Assembly: GCA_001942415.1 (NCBI GenBank) | Contig: MKJX01000250.1 | Location: 1-64,000, forward strand | Direction: 5' to 3' | From: Pseudonocardia sp. CNS-139 | GTDB lineage: Bacteria > Actinomycetota > Actinomycetes > Mycobacteriales > Pseudonocardiaceae | DNA length: 64,000 nt | Part shown: positions 45,117-53,391 of the stretch, piece after piece | Layout: the number at the start of each line of letters is the position of its first letter | Numbering within the stretch: the stretch's first letter is position 1 | Notes under the pieces: model-generated | The model's input: the letters and a program-made list of their open reading frames with translations, nothing else | What the model was told of the DNA's origin: nothing | The model's database searches: none | Made by a program: the position numbers and the translations under genes

Positions 45117-45472
45117 TCAATACTCGAACAATCGAGTTGGCAGGAGGTCGATGACGAAGAAGAAGGCCGCAGAGATCGCCACAATGCTGCCGACGTGCAA
45201 GAGGGCCAACGGCAGGAGCGTTCCCTCCCTGAAGCCCATTCCGTCGGCGAGGATCTCCGAGCCGGGGAGAGGGTTGGGGTACAGCGTGTGGTCGGGGTGC
45301 GACCCCTTCCGCACTCCGAGGACCAGCGCGCTGACGTACTCGCTGCGGTCACCGAAGAACTCATAGGAGTCCGGGTCGGCGCGACCGCTGCCCACGGTCC
45401 AGACGACGAGGCCGGCGCCGAGGCAGACGAGTTGTCTCCGTAACCGGGGGCCAATCGGCAGCGCTTGGACAT
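45117..45472 (-). CDS. Small hypothetical membrane protein between twin palindromes
   Basis: About 118 residues after correcting one break near 45,448. Start ATG at 45472 (MSKRCRLAP) has AGGAGG seven bases upstream; the rest reads LVCLGAGLVVWTVGSGRADPDSYEFFGDRSEYV, ...LYPNPLPGSEILADGMGFREGTLL and PLALLHVGSIVAISAAFFFVIDLLPTRLFEY. Two membrane segments (about residues 15-32 and 90-112) flank an acidic outer or inner loop. Base use is less GC-rich than in neighbours. No family recognised. It lies alone between palindrome copies A and B. Confidence 0.6.
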
Positions 45473-45617
45473 GACCACGCCTCCTGCCCCAGGATAAGTA
45501 CCCTTTTTGACCGTTCCGGGCGAGAAGTCCATGATTCACCGATTGTTCACCGGCAGCGGCGAACAACTGTGGGTGCCGATGTGAGGTCGGCTCCCGTCGG
45601 GGCGACGACGGCCTCGA

Positions 45618-45685
45618 CCGCACACACCTCCGGTACTCCGCACACATGGTGGGACGTGTGTGCGGAGTGCGGGAGGTGTGTGCGG
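45618..45685. repeat. 68-bp near-perfect palindrome, copy B
   Basis: Left arm 45618-45645 is the same as in copy A with one more base pair at the tip; right arm 45657-45685 differs from A at a few positions (GTGCGGGAGG instead of GTACCGGCGG). The loop TGGTGGGACG is identical in both copies. Confidence 0.9.
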
Positions 45686-45691
45686 TGGGGT

Positions 45692-45736
45692 GGAGGTCGT
45701 GCGGTGCCCACCCCATCAGGGCGCCGCACGACCTCC
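45692..45736 (-). terminator. Terminator of the cysteine-hydrolase operon
   Basis: An 18-bp stem (45692-45709 with 45719-45736, one G-U) and 9-base loop, starting 2 bases after the AtzH-like gene's stop at 45739. Confidence 0.8.
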
Positions 45737-45738
45737 GC

Positions 45739-46149
45739 CTACGCGACCGGCAGCTCGGAGACGTGGGCCGCGACGATGCGCCAGCCGGTGGGCAGGCGGG
45801 CCCACGTCTGGCTCTGGCGGCCCTCGACCGCGCCGTCCGGGTAGCCGAACAGCGTGGTCACCACGGCGGTGCCGGTGTCGAGCGCCAGCACCCGCGTGTC
45901 GTGCAGCACCCGGCCCGGCGGGACGGTCGGGTGGGTGTGGCGCCACGCCGTGATCTCCGCGCCGCCCTGCTGCCGGTCGGTCACGCCGAACCGGACGCAG
46001 CGCGGGTCGTCCCAGAACAGCTCCGTGAGCACGGCGACGTCGCCGTCGGCGAGCGCCCGCTCGTACCGGTCGAAGGCCGCGCGGACCTCCGCGACGACCT
46101 CCGGCCGGTCGAGCTCGACGTGCCGGTCGAGGGTGTCGTCGAGCGTCAC
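45739..46149 (-). CDS. AtzH/HpxZ-like DUF3225 protein
   Basis: A 136-residue SnoaL-like protein: VRAAFDRYERALADGDVAVLTELFWDDPRCVRFGV, TAWRHTHPTVPPGRVLHDTRVLAL, VEGRQSQTWARLPTGWRIVAAHVSELPV, all as in DUF3225. Known members are HpxZ (oxalurate catabolism) and AtzH, a 1-carboxybiuret decarboxylase. It is the last gene of a coupled operon with two cysteine hydrolases and a permease, which fits a ureide-type substrate. GTG start overlaps the permease stop (GTGA). The frame is intact. Confidence 0.85.
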   Translation of the reverse strand: MTLDDTLDRHVELDRPEVVAEVRAAFDRYERALADGDVAVLTELFWDDPRCVRFGVTDRQQGGAEITAWRHTHPTVPPGRVLHDTRVLALDTGTAVVTTLFGYPDGAVEGRQSQTWARLPTGWRIVAAHVSELPVA

Positions 46150-47736
46150 GCCTGGGCGCCGTCGGCCGCGGGCACCGGGGCGGCCGGCTCGGGCTCCGGT
46201 TCCGGCTCCGGGGTGGGCTCGGGACGGCGGCGCGTCGCGAGCCCGAACGCGGCGAGCAGTACGGCGGCGAACAGGTAGCCGAGCGCGATCTGCCCGCCGA
46301 CGTTCCAGCCGACCTGCTCGGCGTGGATCAGCCCGATGAACCCGAGGACGGCCCCGGCGAGCGAGTACGCGGCCGCCGCGAAGAACCGCTTGTCGATGAC
46401 GAACGCGACGATCGCGCCGAGCACCAGCCCGGCGAGGATCGCGCCGCCGCCCAGCAGCTTCGTGCCGTGGTAGACGAGGCCGGCGCCGACGAGCGCGTCC
46501 TCGCCGACCTCCGTCGCGGTCGTCCCGGCGGCGGCGAGCGCGTGTCCATCAGGCCCGCGGCCCACGACGCGATGTTCGGGATGATCGCGATCACCACCGC
46601 GACCGCGTGCGCCTTCGGCACCTCCTGGAACGCCTGCGCCCCGATCAGCAGGCCGATGTAGAGCAGGATCGGCACGATCGCCGGCAGCGGAAGCAGGGCT
46701 CCGAGCAGCGAGAACATGCCGAGGAAACACAGCACCGCGATCACGATCCCGGACGCGAGCGAGTACGTCGTCCGGCCGCCGCGGCTCCAGCCGGTGCCGA
46801 TGTAGACGCGGCGGACGGCAGCCAGCGCGGAGCCGACGATCGCGCCGGTGCCGTCCGCGAGCAGGATCGCGCGCAGGTTGTACTCGTCGCCCGCGACCGC
46901 CGCGCTCTCGACGTTGGTCATGCCCTCGGTGAAGTTGTAGATGCCGAGCGGGATGGCCGTGGCGAGCAGCGGGGCGACGTTGGACAGCCCGTCGATCAGC
47001 CGCGGGATGTCGATGCTCGGCAGCGACAGCGCGACGTCCTGCGCCGCGGTCACGACGTCCGGGGCGGACATGTAGCCGCCGATCCAGCCGATCGCGCTGC
47101 CGACGAGCAGCGCGGCGAGCCCGACGGGGATGTTGCCGGGCAGCTTGAGGTCGGTGAAGAAGCCGATCAGGATGATCACGAGCACCGGGAGTGCGATCCA
47201 GAGCGCCTCCCACATCTGGGCGGCCGGGCGCATCGAGATGAACGCGATCGAGATACCGGCGAGCGTGCCGAGCATCGCGGCCTGCGGCGTGTACTTGCGG
47301 ATGTAGGGCCCGACGAACGCGCCGATCAGCACGATCACGCCGATGATGAACGACCACGCGAGCCCGGCCGTCCACGCCGCGATCGGGTCGTTCGTCTGCA
47401 GGTAGATCGGCAGCATGATGACGAAGACGACGATGAACATGTGCGGGACCGAGGGCCCGTACGGCATCGCGCAGACGTCGGTGCGGTTCTCGCGGCGGGC
47501 CAGCCGGCGGGCGAGGTAGGTGTAGTACACGTTGCCGATCAGCAGCTGCACGCCCAGCGCCGGCAGGATCACGCCGAACACGTCGCCGCCGGGGATGTTC
47601 ACCACGCCGAGGCACAGGCCCGAGAGCACGAGCACGTTGACCAGCGTGTTGAAGCCGAGACCGAAGAACGCGTTCGTGTCGCCCGCCACCCACCAGGCAG
47701 CTTCAGCTGAGCGGGCTGGGACGTGGGTTGGGTCAT
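46146..47736 (-). CDS. NCS2-family purine/pyrimidine-type permease
   Basis: About 530 residues and at least 12 membrane segments. It begins MTQPTSQPAQLKLPGGW and continues NAFFGLGFNTLVNVLVLSGLCLGVVNIP, MPYGPSVPHMFIVVFVIMLPIYLQ, YNFTEGMTNVESAAVAGDEYNLRAILLADGTGAIVGS (the NCS2-type half-helix region) and a Glu/Pro-rich C-terminal tail (PEPTPEPEPEPEP). Breaks near 47,690 and 46,540 split it into three frames. It should import a nucleobase-like or ureide compound. ATG overlaps the upstream hydrolase stop (ATGA). Confidence 0.85.
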
Positions 47737-48413
47737 GACGCGACCTCCTGCGGGACCAGTGCGGTGATCAGGGCCTCGGACGGCGCGACCCAGCCGAAGA
47801 TCCCGCCCTGCGCGGCGATCATGGCCAGGCCGACCCGGTGGAACTCGGGGAAGTAGGAGCCGGTGCAGTCGGACAGGACCAGGCACTCGTAGCCCCGGTC
47901 GTTCGCCTCCCGCACGGTGGTGTGCACGCACACCTCGGTCGTCACGCCGGTGACGACGAGCCTGGTGATACCGCGCGCGACCAGCTCGTCCTGCAGGCCG
48001 GTGGCGTGGAACGAGCCCTTGCCCGGCTTGTCGACGACCAGCTCGCCGGGCAGCGGTGCCAGCTCGTCGACGATGTCGTGGCCGTACTCGCCGCGCACGA
48101 GGATGCGGCCCTTCGGGCCCTCGTCGCCGATGCGCAGCGTCGGCTCGCCGCGGTTGAGCTTGGCCGGCGGGCAGTCCGACAGGTCGGGCACGTGCCCCTC
48201 GCGGGTGTGGATCACGGTCAGGCCCGCGGCGCGGAACGCGTCCAGCACCTTCCGCAGCGGCGGGACGACGGACTGGAGCAGCGCGACGTCGTTGCCGAGC
48301 GTCTCGCCGAAGCCGCCGGGCTCGACGAAGTCGCGCTGCATGTCGATGACGACCAGGGCGGTGGTCGCCGGGTCGAGCGTGAACGGGTACGGGTCCGCGG
48401 GGATCGTGATCAT
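47733..48413 (-). CDS. Cysteine hydrolase (isochorismatase superfamily), copy 1
   Basis: A 226-residue enzyme with the D-K-C triad of amidohydrolytic isochorismatase-like enzymes: Asp24 (LVVIDMQRDFVEPGGFG), Lys132 (VVDKPGKGSFHAT) and Cys162 (TGVTTEVCVHTTVREANDRGYECLVLSDCTGSY). This group includes biuret hydrolase, RutB and N-carbamoyl hydrolases, all acting on ureide amides. It is similar in length and sequence to the upstream copy 2. ATG overlaps the copy-2 stop (ATGA). The frame is intact. Confidence 0.88.
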   Translation of the reverse strand: MITIPADPYPFTLDPATTALVVIDMQRDFVEPGGFGETLGNDVALLQSVVPPLRKVLDAFRAAGLTVIHTREGHVPDLSDCPPAKLNRGEPTLRIGDEGPKGRILVRGEYGHDIVDELAPLPGELVVDKPGKGSFHATGLQDELVARGITRLVVTGVTTEVCVHTTVREANDRGYECLVLSDCTGSYFPEFHRVGLAMIAAQGGIFGWVAPSEALITALVPQEVAS

Positions 48414-49131
48414 CGGGTCGCCTCGATCAGGGCCGTGGACGTCGCGACGGCGCCGAACACGCCGCCCTGCATCGTCACCATGTGCAGCGCGGCCTGGTGG
48501 TTGCCGGCGTCGGTGGCGCCGGTCGCGTCGGACAGGATCAGGCACTCGTAGCCGCGGTCGTTGGCGTCGCGCATGGTCGTGTGCACGCAGACGTCCGTGG
48601 TGATGCCGGTCAGCACGATGTGCGTGATGCCGCGGTTGCGCAGCACCAGTTCGAGGTTGGTGGCGTAGAACGAGCCTTGCCGGGCTTGTCGACGAGCACC
48701 TCGCCCGCGACGGGGGCGACCTCCGGCACGATCTCCCAGCCGGGCTCGCCGCGCACGAGGATCCGCCCGGCCGGGCCGGCCGAGCCGATCTCCGCGCCGA
48801 TCTGCGCCGAGCGCCAGCGCTTGTTGGGCGGGCAGTCGGACAGGTCGGCCGCGTGCCCCTCGCGCGTGTGCACGACGAGCATCCCGGTCGCGCGGGCGTG
48901 CGCCAGCATCGCCGCGGCGGCGGGCAGCCCGGCCCGGGTCAGGCCGATGTCGTAGCCCATGCGGTCGACGTAGCCGCCGGGGCCGCAGAAGTCGACCTGC
49001 CAGTCGATCATGAAGAGAGCCGTTCGCGCCGTGTCGACCGAGCCGTCGTACGGCCAGGCGTAGGGGGTGGCGGCGACCGGGCCGATGCGCGCGCCCGTGC
49101 GCACCGGTGCGGGATGTACGTCGGTGGTCAT
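48410..49131 (-). CDS. Cysteine hydrolase (isochorismatase superfamily), copy 2
   Basis: About 240 residues: MTTDVHPAPVRTGARIGPVAATPYAWPYDG, then Asp in LFMIDWQVDFCGPGGYVD, HTREGHAADLSDCPPNKRW, Lys in VDKPGKGSFYATNLE (interrupted by a break near 48,675) and Cys in TGITTDVCVHTTMRDANDRGYECLILSDATGA. The DWQVDFCGPGGYVD form is close to biuret hydrolase and ureidoacrylate-type enzymes. First structural gene of the operon; GntR gene 185 bp upstream. Confidence 0.88.
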
Positions 49132-49316
49132 GCGGCCTCCCTGCTGGAGCAGTGCGGGCGGAGATGAGGCGGCGACCCCGGCCGGAGGACCGGCCGGATT
49201 GCACTTCGTCGATTGTCGACCGTTTGGTGTCAGCGAAGGACGCGCTCCGTTACGACCGTGTCACGCGAACGGGCCGGCTGCGGCACCCCTCGGACGAACG
49301 GGCGAGTTGCCCGGGC

Positions 49317-50008
49317 CTATCGGTCGAGCGCGCCGTGCGGGTGGTAGTCGGCCGTCAGGTAGGTGCGGGCGCGTGGTGGTGCAGGACCGCGATCACCTGC
49401 TCGGGGTTGCCGCTCAGCACGGCCTCGAAGAGCCGGCGGTGGCGCAGGGCCCCGTCGCGCGGCGACCGGTCGCGCGCCTCCCGGCGCAGGTTGGTGGCCA
49501 TGTAGAGCTGCATCTGCAGCAGCACCGGCTCGTAGACGCGCAGCAGGTGGGCGTGCCCGGCGAGGCCGACCAGCGCGAGGTGGAACGCCCGGTGCGCGGC
49601 GGCCTGGGCGAGCGCCTCGCCGGCCTCGGCGGCCCGTTCCATCTCCTCGACGGCGTCGCGCAGCGCGGTCACGTCGGGCGGGTTCGGGCCGCCCAGGGCC
49701 GTACGGACGGCGAACTCCTCCAGCACGCCGCGCAGGCTGAACAGCTCGTCGACGTCCCGGTCGGACAGCTCGGCCACCCGCACGCCGCGGCGCGGCAGGT
49801 GCTCGACGAGCCCCTGCTGGCCCAGCAGCCGCAGCGCCTCGCGCAGCGGGGCCCGGCTGGTGCCGAACCGGCGGGTGAGCTGCTCCTCGACGAGCCGCTC
49901 TCCGGGCGCGAGCGCACCGCTGAGGATCTCGCCGCGCAACCGCTGCACGGCGAGGTCCACGAGGCTCTGCGCCTCCAACCCGCCCTCGTGGGCCGGTTCT
50001 GCCGTCAC
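49317..50008 (-). CDS. GntR/FCD-family transcriptional regulator
   Basis: About 230 residues: winged-helix AVQRLRGEILSGALAPGERLVEEQLTRRFGTSRAPLREALRLLGQQGLVEHLPRRGVRV, and a C-terminal FCD ligand domain (LRGVLEEFAVRTAL; AHRAFHLALVGLAGHAHLLRVYEPVLLQMQ; RHRRLFEAVLSGNPEQVIAVLHHHA). A break near 49,365 ends the frame early; corrected, it finishes RTYLTADYHPHGALDR at 49317. Between it and the hydrolase operon, GATTGTCGACC at 49211-49221 has the GT-N2-AC core of GntR operators. Same direction as the operon and probably its repressor. Confidence 0.88.
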
Positions 50009-50103
50009 GGACGCTCTCCTCAGCGAACTCGGGTGTCTGGGTCAACAGTGTCAGACCGGGCGCTCGGCGTAGGTTCAGGCGGGCAGGACGGAGGACGCAC
50101 GGG

Positions 50104-51352
50104 GTGGTCGACAGCGAGGCGGCCGGGCCTCCCGGAGCGGTACCCGTCCGGGAACGCATGCCACGGGCCATCTGGGTGCTCGTCGCAGGGTCGTTCCTCA
50201 TCGCGATCGGCTTCGGCATCGTCGCGCCGACGCTGCCGGTGTTCGTCCGCTCGTTCGACGTCGGGATCTCCGCCGCGTCGCTGGTGATCAGCATGTTCGC
50301 GCTCTCCCGGCTGGTGTTCGCGCCGGTCGGCGGCCGGCTGGCGAGCCGGTTCGGCGAGCTCCCCACCTACGCCGCCGGGCTCGTGATCGTGGCGGTCGCG
50401 ACCGCGCGTGCGCGTTCGCGGGCGAGTACTGGCACCTCGTCACACTGCGCGCGATCGGCGGCATCGGGTCGACGATGTTCACGGTCAGCGCGCTCTCGCT
50501 GCTGATCCGGCTCGCCCCGGTGACGCTGCGCGGGCGTGCGTCGGGCCTGTGGGCCACCGGGTTCCTCATGGGCAACATCGTCGGGCCGCTGGTCGGCGGG
50601 GCGCTCGTGGCCGTCAGCCTGCGGGCGCGTTCCTCGTGTACGGCACGGTGCTGCTGGTGGTCGTGGGCTTCTCGGTGCCGCTGCTGCGCGGCCGGGCCGC
50701 ACCCGCGCCCGAGGACGGCGCGCAGCCGCCCGCCCGGTTCCGGACGGCCCTGCGGCACCCGGCCTACCGGGCCGCACTCGCGGCGAGCTTCGCCAACGGC
50801 TGGGCGGTGTTCGGCGTGCGGGTGTCGCTGGTGCCGCTGTTCGTGGTCGAGGCGCTGCGGCTGCCGGACGCGTGGGGCGGGATCGCGCTCGCGGTGTTCG
50901 CCGCGGGCAACGCGGCCACGCTCGTGGTCGCGGGCCCGCTGGCCGACCGGCGCGGGCGCCGTCCGCCGCTGCTGGTCGGGCTCCTCGTCGCCGGGGTCGC
51001 CACGGCGGCGCTCGGCCTCCTCGTGCAGCCCGTACTGTTCCTGCTGGTCAGCCTCGTGGCCGGGATGGGAAGCGGGCTGGTCAACCCGCCGATGAACGCG
51101 GCCGTCGCCGACGTCATCGGTTCGCGGGCGCGCGGCGGCACCGTGCTCGCCGGGTTCCAGATGGCCGGTGACCTCGGCGCGATCACCGGTCCGCTGCTCG
51201 CCGGGCTGCTCGCGGAGACGGCCGGGTACCCGGCCGCGTTCGCCGTGACCGGGCTGGTGCTGCTCGCGGCGTTCGCCTGGTGGCTGCGCGCGCCCGAGAC
51301 GCTTCCGGCGGCGCCGGTGCGCGCCCCGGCCGCGCCGCCGTGCACCCCCTAA
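50104..51352 (+). CDS. Major facilitator superfamily transporter
   Basis: About 416 residues, 12 TMs: RAIWVLVAGSFLIAIGFGIVAPTLPVFVRSFDVG (TM1), RLVFAPVGGRLASRFGELPTYAAG (motif A-like), RGRASGLWATGFLMGNIVGPLVGGAL, and the C-terminal half in one frame (PLADRRGRRPPLLVGLLVAGVATAALGLLV). Breaks near 50,400 and 50,630 (possibly a third near 50,460). GTG at 50104, divergent from GntR with a short GTCTG/CAGAC dyad (50035-50056) between them. Substrate unknown. Its stop overlaps that of the VIT gene by four bases. Confidence 0.85.
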
Positions 51353-52080
51353 CCGGTGACCCCGACCCCGATCAGCATCCCCACCAGGTAGGTCGCGCCG
51401 GCCGCGATCGCGCCGAACCCGAGCTGGCGCAGGCCGCTCAGCAGCCGGCCCCGGCTGGTGAACCGGGCGGTCAGCGCGCCGACCACGAAGAGCCCGGCCG
51501 CGCCCACCAGCAGGCCGAGGAGCAGCGACGACGACCCCAGCAGGAACGGGACCAGCGGGACGGCGCCGCCGACCGCGAAGCAGAGGAACGACGAGATCGC
51601 CGCCAGCCAGGGCGAGGGCTGCTCGTCGACGTCGACGCCCAGCTCCTGCGCGACGTGCACCTTGACGGCCAGCTCCGGGTTCGCATGCACCTCGCGGGCC
51701 ATCGCCGCCGCGGTCGCCCGGGTCAGCCCCATCTGCCGGTACATGCCGGCCAGCTCCGCCTCCTCGGCCCGCGGGTGCCGGCGGATCTCCTCGCGCTCGA
51801 CGGCCACCTCGCTCGCGACGGCCTCGTTCTGCGTGCCGACGGACGCGAACTCGCCCAGCGCCATCGAGAACGCGCCGGCCACCAGCCCGGCCGTGCCGGT
51901 CAGGATGATCACGTTCCGGTCGGCGCCACCGCCGCCCACGCCCGCGACCAGCGCGATGTTGGTGACGAGCCCGTCCATCGCGCCGAACACCGCCGCCCGC
52001 AGCCACCCGCCGGAGACATCGGAGTGGTGGTGGTCGTGCACGTGCTCGGCGAGCTCGGCCGGGCTCGGGGGCTGGCTCAT
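51349..52080 (-). CDS. VIT1/CCC1-family Fe2+/Mn2+ transporter
   Basis: A 243-residue membrane protein: His-rich N-terminus (HVHDHHHSD), GWLRAAVFGAMDGLVTNIALVAGVGGG, LAGMYRQMGLTRATAAAMAREVHANPELAVKVHVAQELG (the cytoplasmic metal-binding hairpin), and five TMs ending ATYLVGMLIGVGV. It removes ferrous iron or manganese from the cytoplasm. The frame is intact. ATG at 52080. Confidence 0.9.
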   Translation of the reverse strand: MSQPPSPAELAEHVHDHHHSDVSGGWLRAAVFGAMDGLVTNIALVAGVGGGGADRNVIILTGTAGLVAGAFSMALGEFASVGTQNEAVASEVAVEREEIRRHPRAEEAELAGMYRQMGLTRATAAAMAREVHANPELAVKVHVAQELGVDVDEQPSPWLAAISSFLCFAVGGAVPLVPFLLGSSSLLLGLLVGAAGLFVVGALTARFTSRGRLLSGLRQLGFGAIAAGATYLVGMLIGVGVTG

Positions 52081-52144
52081 GCGGAGAGCCTAGGAGCCGG
52101 ATCCGACGGGCCGGCCTTCACGGACGCCTGACCAGCGACGGCGC

Positions 52145-52157
52145 TACGCTTTTCGTG
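52145..52157 (+). promoter_or_regulatory. -10 element of a leaderless promoter for the MauE-like gene
   Basis: TACGCT at 52145-52150, then six bases, then GTG at 52157. Confidence 0.5.
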
Positions 52158-52633
52158 TGAATCGCGGTCGCGCCCTTGACGTCGTCGGGACGCTGGCACG
52201 GCTCGGGCTCGCCGCGGTCTGGCTGGTGTCCGGCACGCTCAAGGCGATCGACCCCGACCAGACCTACGTCGCCGTCCGCGCGTACGACGTGCTGCCGCCG
52301 GCGGGCGTCGAGATCGTGGCGGCGCTGCTGCCGTGGGTGGAGCTGGCGTTCGGGGTGCTGCTGCTGGCCGGCATCGGGGTGCGGCTGGTCGCGGTGCTGT
52401 CGGCCGGGCTGCTCCTGGTGTTCGTCGCCGGGGTCACGCAGGCCTGGGCGCGCGGGCTGTCGATCGACTGCGGCTGCTTCGGCGGCGGCGGGGTCGTCGC
52501 CCCGGGTGAGACCGCGTACGTGCAGGAGCTGCTGCGCGACGCCGGATTCCTGCTGATGGCCGGGTGGCTGATCGTCCGGCCGCGCACTCTTGCCGCTCTC
52601 GACGAGCGGATCGGGAACACGGGAAGGACCTGA
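52157..52633 (+). CDS. MauE/DoxX-like membrane protein
   Basis: A 158-residue protein with four TMs (LARLGLAAVWLVSGTLKAI; VEIVAALLPWVELAFGVLLLAG; VAVLSAGLLLVFVAGVTQA; C-terminal LRDAGFLLMAGWLIV) and the motif SIDCGCFGGG (Cys105, Cys107). MauE-type proteins are thought to handle disulfide or quinone redox for periplasmic protein maturation. The following gene, 1 bp downstream, is a secreted thioredoxin-fold protein, so the two probably form a redox relay. Confidence 0.85.
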   Translation: MNRGRALDVVGTLARLGLAAVWLVSGTLKAIDPDQTYVAVRAYDVLPPAGVEIVAALLPWVELAFGVLLLAGIGVRLVAVLSAGLLLVFVAGVTQAWARGLSIDCGCFGGGGVVAPGETAYVQELLRDAGFLLMAGWLIVRPRTLAALDERIGNTGRT

Positions 52634-52634
52634 G

Positions 52635-53390
52635 ATGGGCGGAGCCTCGCGCAACGAGAAGCGGCGCAAGCAGGAGGCGGCCGACCGCAGGCTCGCCGCG
52701 GCCGGGATCCGGCCGCCGCAGCGGCGCAACCGGACACCCCTCGTCATCGTGGGTGTGGTGCTCGTGGTGGCCGTCGTCATCGGGATCGTGGTGGTCGTCG
52801 TGCAGCGCTCGTCGGGCGGCACCCCGCCGGCGTACGCCGCCGCCGTCCCGACCGCGGTGTCCGGCGCGGTCGTCTCGGTGGGCGACGGGCCGGTGGTCGT
52901 CGACGTGTACGAGGACTACCTCTGCCCGATCTGCGAGCGCTTCGAGGAGCGCTACGGCGACGAGATCGCCGCGGCGGTCAACGCCGGCCAGATCACCGCG
53001 CGCTTCCACACCATCGCGATCCTGGACGCCGCGACCAGCCCGCCCGGCTACTCGACGCGCGCCGCCAACGCCGCCCTCTGCGCCGCGGACGCGGGCGTCT
53101 ACCCCGCGTACCACCACCAGCTCTTCGCCGAGCAGCCGGCCGAGCGGAGCGCGGGCCTCACCGACCAGCAGCTCGTGCAGTTCGGCACGCAGCTCGGCGC
53201 GTCCGGCGACTTCGCGACGTGCGTGACGAGCGGGGCGCACACCGATCAGGTCACGGCCGAGACGGCCGCCGCCGAGTCGAACCCGGCGCTGCTGACCGAC
53301 GGGCAGTTCGGCACCCCGACCGTGGCCGTCGGCGGTCAGAAGATCGACCTGAACGACACCTCCTGGCTGCAGGCCGCCATCGCCCGCTGA
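52635..53390 (+). CDS. Membrane-anchored DsbA-like thioredoxin-fold protein
   Basis: A 251-residue protein: basic N-terminus, one TM (about 35-56), and a DsbA/DSBA-like domain with active site YEDYLCPICERFEERYG (Cys97-x2-Cys100), a helical insert (STRAANAALCAADAGVYPAYHHQLFAEQP) and the cis-Pro segment FGTPTVAVGGQK. It should act outside the membrane, oxidising or isomerising disulfides. ATG at 52635 with GGAAGGA upstream. The frame is intact. Confidence 0.9.
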   Translation: MGGASRNEKRRKQEAADRRLAAAGIRPPQRRNRTPLVIVGVVLVVAVVIGIVVVVVQRSSGGTPPAYAAAVPTAVSGAVVSVGDGPVVVDVYEDYLCPICERFEERYGDEIAAAVNAGQITARFHTIAILDAATSPPGYSTRAANAALCAADAGVYPAYHHQLFAEQPAERSAGLTDQQLVQFGTQLGASGDFATCVTSGAHTDQVTAETAAAESNPALLTDGQFGTPTVAVGGQKIDLNDTSWLQAAIAR

Positions 53391-53391
53391 C

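Noticed and set aside
44836..45120. Short open frames containing THTSGTPHT or RYSAHMVG-like repeats
   Set aside because: They arise by reading through the palindromic repeats in several frames; no start signals or family.
44872..45685. CRISPR array
   Set aside because: Only two long palindromes 570 bp apart and different single hairpins; no regular short repeat-spacer pattern and no cas genes.
45618..45736. Palindrome B as the terminator of the hydrolase operon
   Set aside because: A separate 18-bp hairpin (45692-45736) lies directly at the operon stop and suffices; the palindrome is a distinct repeat.
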